A stretch of DNA of 64,000 nt, from assembly GCA_951394405.1 (NCBI GenBank), contig OX596336.1:496001-560000 (forward strand), in the 5' to 3' direction. The DNA is from Coprinellus micaceus. Taxonomy: Eukaryota; Basidiomycota; Agaricomycetes; Agaricales; Psathyrellaceae. Below, one piece after another: positions 55,912 to 64,000 of the stretch. Made by a program: the position numbers and the translations under genes. Under the pieces are notes generated by a model. That model was given only the letters and a program-made list of their open reading frames with translations, had not been told where the DNA came from and ran no database searches. How positions within the stretch are numbered: position 1 is the first letter of the stretch; each line of letters starts with the position of its first letter.

Positions 55912-58900
55912 TTACACCGACGCGCTCGATAGAACCGTCCACGAAGGGCCCGGACTATCCAGGACAAGCAAGGTTCGCGAGAGTGGCAGCGACACTGGAT
56001 GCTCGAAGCGCGGACGACGGTGCTCGTCCAGAAAGTAGTCCTCTCCTCGACGGGGCTTCGCGAGCTTAGGATGCCTGGAATGTGGCGTAAAATAAAATAT
56101 TAGCTCAAGCCCGTGCTATAAGCGGGCCAAAACGCACATCCTTGCCATATGCATGAGGATTTCGTCGACCTTCACAGGCCTGGGTTTTGGCCCGTTCGGG
56201 CAGTGTCCGCAAAGCCAGACGCAGTGTTGTTCACCCTGGGGCTCGTTGTCTGGAAACTCGCGAACAAATGCCAGCAGATGGTCCTGCTTCGAAGTCTGGG
56301 AGAGTAGTCGAAATATTCCGTCTGGAGCGCTCCCATAATGAGTTACACGCGCATGAGAGAGCTGAGCAAGCTTGGATCAGATGCTCTCAGCAGGGAGAGA
56401 GATGAATTACATACCGCTGCTCTCCAGGTGAAGGTTTTCATATGTATGTTGACGCCTTTGTTTGCTGGAGAAATACGTATGGCCTCCCTGATGCACAGTT
56501 CGCAGCAAAATCGCTCATCTACCTTGTCCATGTCCTCGACAGTTGCGACTGATGGGTAGCGGTTACACAGAGTCACCAGGGCGCTGGATACAGAGGAGAG
56601 CCACCGGTCGAACGTGCATGGGATGACTGTTGAGTCGGCAACTCCCATTGTAAATTCCACGACAGAGAGTGTGTTCCAGCCTACGAAGACAGTTTCCAAC
56701 CGACGAGGGTGACCAGTAAGCACAGACATATTCTCGCGGCGCTCCCAACGGGAGGGTGGGACGAATACAGAGGTCGCCAGTTCCAGAGGATCCATGGAAT
56801 CCCGAGGACCGGGATGGGTCGAGGGAATGATTACTCGACGGTGCTCGTCCTGTCTAGCCGTGGTGTAATCGCCGAGCAAGTTTGGGAACACCGCCGTCAG
56901 CTTGTCCTCTGGCGGCTCCGATTCGGCGTCAAAGTCGAGATATGCCACAATAGCTGGGTTGTCTGGGTACTTGGCGTAGACATTCCGCCACTTTGGGAAG
57001 GAAAGCAAGCCTCGCGCGGTTATCTCCCCCCGCTGGAATTGCGATTTACCCCAAGAGTCCCAAATGCTACCCAACTTAGATGGCCTGAGGAGGCGGGCTT
57101 CTGTAAGTCGTTTCCCTCGATAAGAGTCGATCCATTCTCTATGCTTCTCCAGGATTGCTGCCCATGGAAGCTCTCATCAGAGTGCTGGATCAGCGAGACG
57201 AATAAAGGGCCTACTTGTCATTCGAGTGTTCTTCCAGACCTTCCCCAAAAGAACCTTCTCAATATCCCCAGGGTTATGCCCTTCTGCAGTCCAGGATTGC
57301 CGGAAACTATTCAGCAACCTCAGTCAACGTTGGATCCAACTAAACGCGAGCGATCTTACTCACTGTTGCTTTCGAGCCTCAAGGTCTTCTTCGGCCCATT
57401 CCATCGCGTTCAAAGGAGGAGGGTTCGTTGGTCCGCCTTCCTCAAGGGCCTGCGTTGAGTCCCGTCGTTCCTGTCTCTTGTCCTCCTCTCGTCGCCGCTC
57501 GTCCTCTTCCTTGCGCCTTTCATCCTCAACGGCCCGTCTTTCATCCTCTCGTCTCCTTCGCTCATCCTCGATTGTGCGTCGCAGAGGCGGAAAGATTCGA
57601 ACCACGTCTCGCAAGAGCACCCCTTTAGCGAGGGCCATATTCACTATGTCCTTTGTCCCCATATATCCGGCAATCTAGAACGGCGAAGTTGAGGATGGGG
57701 TCTCCGCATGGAAAGGAACGACGAGACACTCACCTCGACCAATATACTCAGGTTCCTGAAGATCAGCCATAGGCTCCTTCCTTGCTTCGGGGTGCTCGGG
57801 GTGGTGAGGCCCATGTCTAGCCTGGGAGTTGGTGGTTGTGGTATGTGACGAAACGAACTCAACGTGCCTCATTTTATGTCTGGGCTCAAAGGACCCCAGT
57901 CCATGGAGCCATTTTGAACTCGTAGCAAACTTGCCTCCTTGTACTTTGTTGTTCCAACGTTACCAACTGCCACTCGTATCATCGAGGAATCCAGATGTGT
58001 ACGACGGCTGCGCTTTGTTCGGCGTGGTCGTCAGGTTGCCAGTGGCGACTGAGCCTCTCGGAAAGCCGTTGCGTGCAGTGCCTTGTACTTCTGCTTCCGG
58101 AACGGGAGGTGCAACCCGGTCGTAAATGGGAGGAGCACATTTCATTCAAACTAAAGATGTGGGTACGCTATTCATTCAGACTTGCCGTCCACCGAACCCT
58201 GGGTCACCAGATTCCCACAGATTTCCAGCAACGTATCGACCAAGGACTCCCACTCGACTTGTGTCATGGACCTATCAAGGTCCATGACCAGAACCTTAGC
58301 AACGTCAGGTTTCTCCTGGAGTTGAATGGCGGTCGGATACGGCCGACGCTGTTCGACTGTCCCGTCGCCCACAGGGACTTGGGAGCTCGGAATGCGGGAT
58401 TCCCATCTACGGGCGAGCTCCTTGAGTCTGCGCTTATATTCTGCCATGCGGCGAAGTCTTCTAGCATTTCCGATTCGGCAATCGAAAATTGCGCGATGGA
58501 AGTCCCAGTCTATTAGAGGTATAAGTCACATGTAAGGTTGAGGCTGAGCAACGCACCTTTGTCCGAGAGCACGGTATCATCGATATCGGGACGAGGTTCA
58601 ACAGCATCGACTGTAACAGCGGTGTCGATGTCCCGAGGGTTGTAGATCCCCATCGCACGAAACCTCTGTCTAAGACTATTCCTAGTCAATACCATTTACA
58701 GTCCGGTCAGAGAGTTGGACATACACCGCGACAAAATCTTGCTTGCGTTTCAGGATCTGGTTCTGTCGCTCCACTTCGAGATCCTTGTATGACAAAGACA
58801 TTCAATCGCGAAGCCGTATGTTAAGATATAGAGCACTCACATAGCACTCGGACATGAACAGGGACGATACCCATTTCGCTTCAGTATACCCAGGTGGAGG

Positions 58901-59575
58901 GGTTGAGGCACCACTCTCGTGCCGTTTCTCTCGCCATAGCCTATTCGAAGCCGTCGATTTCGAGTCAATCAGCGTCCGGCGCAGTGTCTTGCTGACGCGA
59001 GTAAGGTTCAAGAGGTCCTTGTGCTCGAGCAAGGATAATATCTGGTCGAACGTTAGCGTCAAAATCCGCTGTGGCAGAGCTTGCAGGACACGAACGTGGA
59101 AGAGAGGGGCTAGTGGCAGTCCAAGGAAGCAGGTAGGGGCCTTCCGTTTCATCTGTGCAGGCTTCTTGAAGCCAGAATCCTTCCGCGTCCTCGATTTAGG
59201 TGCCGAGTTTTCCTTGTTATCGTCTACTGCAAAACCGACGACTTCCAAGGGTTATGGCGACGAATATACAGGATCTAGGAGGATACAACTCACCTTTCGT
59301 CCCTGCCGTATATCCTGGCCTCTTACGATGCATTCCAACGCTTTCGGGTGCACGAAGTTGAGGATCGTCGAGAGCAGTGGCAACTAGGTCGGCGTTCACG
59401 TTCAAATCGTTGGGCTGTGGCAGGAGGGTGACTTGGTTCTTGACCATGAGCCACTGGGCTATTATCCTTTGTACATTACGCGGGTCCAAGCCAGAAGACG
59501 CGACAACAGAGGGAGTGGAACACAGTTGAGTGGCAACGCGCCGACGTATCACGCTGACGGCAACATTTGGTGTTG
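55912..59575 (-). CDS. F-box/zinc-finger protein, cassette copy 4 (inverted, divergent)
   Basis: Many exons. Near 59460 GLDPRNVQRIIAQWL; the F-box exon (about 59200-58860) has LTLTFDQILSLLEHKDLLNLTRVSKTL and PPPGYTEAKWVSSLFMSECY, matching the other copies. Further homologous blocks: NSLRQRFRAMGIYNPRDID (58680), LELATSVFVPPSRW (about 56790), RFCCELCIREA (about 56500) and a C-terminal finger WLCGHC ... MHMARMH, again C-x2-C-x16-H-x4-H with the intron before the last His. The end is RRGEDYFLDEHRRPRFEHP ... and TAA 55914-55912. The RICVACKKAK block of copies 1-3 is absent, and a charged heptad repeat is added. The exact start is unresolved; some exon joins are approximate. Confidence 0.65.
57462..57569 (-). 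repeat. 21-bp minisatellite coding a perfect heptad repeat
   Basis: Five units of seven residues beginning EDERR or EDKRQ (RTI-EDERRRR-EDERRAV-...) lie inside F-box copy 4. The regular spacing predicts a long, highly charged single helix or coiled coil. Confidence 0.8.
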
Positions 59576-59854
59576 CTTGTCACAGGCTTCCGATAGCCGC
59601 CGAGAACGGGCGCTTAAATCGTGACGTCACCGAGCCCACTCTCGGCCGTGCTCTCATGGGCGACTCCAGACCCGAGACTGTAAGGTAGTGTCTTTTTACC
59701 TACCTATGGTTCCATAATTTTTCAAAAATGTGCCCCCCAAACACTAGAGGTGGAGTGACATGCTAGAGTGCTGGCGCCTTTGCCCAAACATAAATAATCC
59801 CCTAGGACGACCCATAGCGGGCTTCTCCGCTACATCATACCTATACATCGAACG

Positions 59855-60845
59855 CTACCCCCTCCAGCCTTCGGCCAATCCTTTACCTGGCCCTCTCCAC
59901 CAACTGTGTACAGCATGCATGCCCATCAAAATCGCCTCAAGGCTCGCAAACGCCACGATTATCCACTGAACCCATCGATCGACCTTATGACTCCAAATTC
60001 CCCACGTCGCGGTCACAACAGCGCAGCCCGCCCACCCGAAAGCCAGTGCGCCACCGAAGGCAGCCAAACGCATTGACTTACTGCGCTTGTCGCAAGTCCC
60101 TCCTTCAGCGAGCCGCCCGGATAAGGACGAAAGCATATGGTGCGCCAAGGTAGCGGTAGCCATCATGAGTGGATACCACGACGGCGGCGCTGGACGAGCC
60201 ACTGCCAGGGCAAAAACCGGGCCCAATCCCGAGCAGGATACGAATCGCAGAGGATCCTCCCGCCACCCGAATACCCAATCCATATCCCGCCAGAAATCGG
60301 TGACCAACTGGAGTGGCGCGAGGCTCAGACCACCAAAGTACACGACCACGACAACAACGGCGAATGCGATGTCGAAGTCGACGCAAAGGAAGACGAGGGA
60401 GGCGCCAGATGCACAAAAGGCGACGAATAGGAGGATCATGCAGAACACCGCACGTTCGCCCATTCTAGGGATATTGGTAGAGTCTCGCATTGATAGGCTA
60501 CATGCCAAGGCGGCGTTTGCAGCCGCTATGGCAGCCACTGCGATGTTGAGACAGATAGCGACGACGCCGATCATGAGCCCCAGGGAGTAAAAGGTGTATT
60601 TCCTGCCGTGCTCCGTTCCAGGCTGAACCTTGAACAGTTCAAGCTGGACAGCGTCCTTTGAGAGGACGTCGTTCATGACGGCTAGCACGGCGGCTTGGAC
60701 ACTTCCGGTGAAGGTTGCCTGCAGTCATGGACTTAATCATTCTCACACCCAACCCATTAGACGGCACCCACCATTATGACTATGTTGGAAAACTGATCAT
60801 ATGAGGTCTTCAGAAGTTCTACAGGGACTAGGTCAGTGAACGGGT
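59855..60845 (-). CDS. Multi-pass membrane protein of unknown function
   Basis: The main exon (about 60714-59855) follows a 54-nt intron whose upstream exon encodes DLVPVELLKTSYDQFSNIVI. The main exon begins TFTGSVQAAVLAVMNDVLS and contains about seven hydrophobic helices, among them LGLMIGVVAICLNIAVAAIA, AVFCMILLFVAFCASGASLV, IAFAVVVVVVYFGGLSLAPL and WVQWIIVAFASLEAILMGM. It ends at TAG/TGA 59855 after GKGLAEGWRG. No channel or transporter signature recognised. The N-terminus upstream of 60845 is unresolved (a start ATG in frame was not found). Confidence 0.6.
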
Positions 60846-60849
60846 TCAG

Positions 60850-62024
60850 GGAACAGACTATCGGTCCGACATGCCTTTAGTTTTATCGGCTGTTCGTGAA
60901 CCCTCGTTTGAGTCTGGAGACAACGATCCCTCTTCGGCCTGCTTATTCACTTGGGAACCTGCAAAGCGATCGTCAAATCCCCGTTGGCCATAAACGCCCT
61001 CGCCCCTTACTGGCTCCACTATCCATGACAGGTTTGGAAAGAGATTGACGGAATGTAGACTCAGAAGGCCAAACGTTCAGGAGCAACGTCGAAAACACTC
61101 TGGGTTATATGCCGTTGTGAAAGGCCCCGTTTGCACGCGACTCGTGCGAGGTACGGTTCGGGCACCCAACGTGTCTACCGTGAGGCGATTCATTAATTAT
61201 ATCTGGCGTCCGAATAGGCGGCATTCGAAACTCGAGGCCAGTAAGTAATACTGTTCCGATACGCGCCCGGGTTGCTTGCGTTTCCGAGACTGAGTGTCGC
61301 CTACTGTCGGCGAAGGTGAAGGGCCAAGGGGAAATGTTGACATTCAGGCTGACAAGCAGTAGGCAGTTCCAAGAGCCGAAGACAGGTGTTGGAAAGGAAA
61401 CGGAGGACCCGGGTGGGATATCCCGTCTACGGAGATGTATTGAATGCCTCATGCCAGCAGCGAAAAGGTATGCGAGATTAGACCGGACACCTTCAATTTA
61501 CCTCATGATGAAGTTGGACATCCGAGTGCTCTCATTTTCCGGAAAGCTGGAATGGATATACAAGTGGGCTCTGGGGCGTGTCGGTGGTGTAAAAGGACAA
61601 GGACAGGTGGCGGTGGGTTTGGCTTGGACATCAGAAGTGCCGGGGGGTGCCGAGCTGATGCGAGAATCACGGGACCAATGACGAGATGCCACGTTGCGTC
61701 CTCGAGTTGGGCGCTTGCTGCGAACCTGCGTTCCTCCCTTGTGAGCACTCTCCTGCTCAATTCCCCGACGAGAACGCACTTTCTGGCACCGAAGGTACAA
61801 CTCTGACATCGAAGCGAGATTTCACTTCCGGCAGCCAAATTTGATTTAGAATTGAATGTCGTCGGCGACAGTAGCATTGTAGTGACTCCGGTTCTCCATT
61901 TGTTGCTTCCTGCTGTGTTCCGCCACCCCACAAAAGGTTCGGACACGACCTTTGTGGCTTGGTTCTGTGCACTCAACCTCCCTCACGACTTCGAGAAACG
62001 GAGCCCCGTTTCAATTCGCGCGAC
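60850..62024. other. Intergenic, no recognised gene
   Basis: About 1.2 kb between two divergently transcribed genes. Open frames overlap on both strands without domain support. Confidence 0.4.
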
Positions 62025-64000
62025 ATGGCACCGTCACTGGCAGTTGCCCCACACCCCTCGACGCTGCGTAACCCTCCTATTCCACCCCGGAGGCAACGTC
62101 TCGGGTCCCGCTTCCAACTACCTCTCCTGGCCACTGTGCTCTTCGCTATTGTCTACTCCCGCTATGCGTCCGGCTCCGTCTTAGGGCCGGACGAAGGCCA
62201 CCAAAGCCACGTCTCACAGCTATCCCAAGGCAAGCTGGTTGTCGCTCGACACGGGGCTGTGGCCTCTGAGGTTGACACATGTTCCAACATCGGCGTCGAG
62301 ACCCTCAAAGCTGGGGGGAACGCCGTGGACGCAGCCGTCTCCACTACCCTATGTGTCGGCGTCGTCAACATGTTTTCCTCAGGCATTGGTGGAGGAGGCT
62401 TCATGACCGTCCGAATTCCCCCCTCGTCACCATTAACACGTTCTGAAGTCTACACCATCGACTTCCGAGAAACAGCACCCTCCCTCTCCAACTCCACGAT
62501 GTTCGTCCCCTTCCCCTCTCGTGCTGGTTTGGGAGGCCTGAGCGTCGCGGTTCCTGGGGAGCTTCGCGGCCTCGCGGAGATCCATCGGCAGTGGGGAACG
62601 TTGAAGTGGGAGGAACTTGTCCTACCAAGCGCAGAGGTTGCCGCAGGGTGGCGAGTTGGGAAAGAGTTGGCTTGGAGGATCAAACTGTTTGAGAAGCTGA
62701 TGTTGGAGGACGAAGACTGGATGGCGATCTTCGCTCCGAATGGGAGGATATTGCAGGAGGGGGAGTGGATTTACCGGACACAGCTTTCGCGTACACTACG
62801 CACTATTGCAGCTGAAGGACCCGATGTGTTCTACCACGGCCCAATCGCTGAATCACTCATACGAACTATCAAGCGTACTGGGGGTATTCTCGCTGCGTCA
62901 GACTTAGAGTCGTATTCTCCCATCATCCGCAGGGCATTGGAAGGTTCCTGGGAGTCGAACGGGGTGCACAGGACAGTGTACACGACGCAGGCGCCGACAA
63001 GCGGGCCTGTGCTACTTCATATCCTTAACCTTATGGAAGGACTGCAAGAAAGGAAACTCCAAGGAGTGAACGTCGGGCTGCATCGAGTGGTGGAAGCTAT
63101 CAAATTCGGGTTTGCGGCTCGAACGAGGATCGCAGACCCCGACTTTGTCGATGAGACGATTCTAGCAAGGATGAACGATATTCCGACTAAGGAGTACGCG
63201 AAGGGCATCCTCGCGAACCTGACAGACGTACGGTTTCCTTTGTCTCACAAAGTACCCTATCTAATCGTATCTCTTCCAGGACGCAACCCACCCTCCGTCG
63301 TATTACCAACCCGAATACGACGTTCCCGTTAACTATGGCACTTCTCACACCTCCATAATCGATTCCAAAGGTATGGCCGTCTCCATCACATCTTCAATAA
63401 ACCGTGTCTTCGGGTCGCAAGTCATGGATCCCGAGACGGGCGTCATCCTGAACGATGAGATGGACGACTTCTCAATACCCGGCGTCCCGAATGGGTGGGG
63501 CGTCCCCCCAAGTCCTCGTACGTTTTTTCCATTCGTTCATTCGTTGCACTGTTGTAGTCTGACGGCCGAGCGATACAGAGAACTTTCCCGCACCGCATAA
63601 ACGCCCTCTCTCCTCGACCGCTCCAACTATCATCGAGAACGAGGATGGGTCCGTCTTCCTGGTCGCAGGAGGTGCTGGGGGGTCGCGAATCTTTCCTTCC
63701 GTCTTCCAAGCAATACTCAACGCTGACACCGAGGAAAGAGCCACCAGCGAAGACACACCTCAATTCGACCTAAGCTCAGCAGTCGAACGATCGCGTTTAC
63801 ACAACCAACTCTTCCCCAACATCGTGGACGTAGACCGGCCACTTGCGGACGAGGTCGTGGAGGCTTTGCAAGGCAGGGGGCATGAAGTTCAGTGTACGTC
63901 GTCTCTCATCGCACTCTGGCTACCTGCTTTCCATTACTCACGCCGGCCGGTGTCGATTAGTCATTCCGCCTGGAAGGACATCTGCGGTGGTTAACGTCGT
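62025..64000 (+). CDS. GGT: Gamma-glutamyltransferase, 3' end outside the window
   Basis: Exons 62025-63227, 63280-63517, 63579-63893 and 63961 onward. The N-terminus has a signal anchor (LPLLATVLFAIVYS, residues about 32-45), giving a type II membrane protein. Family landmarks: VARHGAVASEVDTCSNIG, LKAGGNAVDAAVSTTLCVGVV, SSGIGGGGFMTVR, IDFRETAP and GLSVAVPGELRG. The catalytic Thr context is YGTSHTSIIDSKGMAVSIT, followed by NDEMDDFSIPG and VAGGAGGSRIFPSV. It cleaves and transfers the gamma-glutamyl group of glutathione at the cell surface or vacuole. No lesion is seen; the last part of the small subunit is missing at the edge. Confidence 0.93.

Noticed and set aside
58513..58801. Separate gene starting MSLSYKDLEVERQN at 58801
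   Set aside because: A good donor and acceptor place this as an internal exon of F-box copy 4. Following exons match the order of copies 1-3.
60087..60590. Plus-strand open frame of 167 codons
   Set aside because: Antisense shadow of the multi-pass membrane protein, with no hydrophobic or domain pattern of its own.

Overview
The window looks like nuclear DNA of a basidiomycete fungus, most likely an agaricomycete. The supporting signs are dense genes on both strands, spliceosomal introns of about 45-65 nt (GTRNGT donors, CTNAC-like branch sites, YAG acceptors), a KDZ-type transposon, agaricomycete-type F-box proteins, a DUF6533-like 7TM protein and a multi-copy family that I believe is DUF6697 (name from memory; no database search was run). 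The species cannot be named from this sequence.

Layout. 0-20 kb holds the first DUF6697-like cluster: two broken gene heads (1-112 minus, 689-830 plus), genes A and B (minus), D and E (plus, each splicing to 546 aa), and F, a derivative that has lost the core domain but carries five tandem AT-hook exons. Between B and D lie a 3,287-bp KDZ-derived element with 70-bp terminal inverted repeats (5930-9216), a 7TM-like gene, an acireductone dioxygenase gene and a tRNA-Ala(AGC). 20-31.6 kb is an NLR-like area: two damaged NACHT genes, an unrecognised gene sharing a 5' exon with one of them, and a double-stranded-RNA-binding module beside a possible ubiquitin-like protein. 33-34 kb has a cysteine-rich single-pass surface protein.

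34-46 kb is a reiterated cassette. An F-box/zinc-finger gene (plus) is followed tail-to-tail by a DUF6697-like gene (minus). Pairs sit at 34.5-37.1 kb (the DUF6697 partner is only a tail relic), 37.3-41.3 kb and 41.9-46.1 kb. A fourth, inverted and divergent pair is at 55.1-59.6 kb, where the DUF6697 partner is again only a tail. The three pairs whose partner stop codon is clear are 148-179 bp apart. This linked F-box + DUF6697 arrangement is my best candidate for an undescribed system.

The remainder is ordinary: a FAD-monooxygenase pseudogene, a large serine-rich single-TM protein, an old yellow enzyme, a multi-pass membrane protein and a gamma-glutamyltransferase running off the right edge. 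Gene models come from hand-reading splice sites. Exon coordinates are firm for D, E, F, G, H, ADI1, OYE, GGT and the serine-rich TM gene, and approximate elsewhere.
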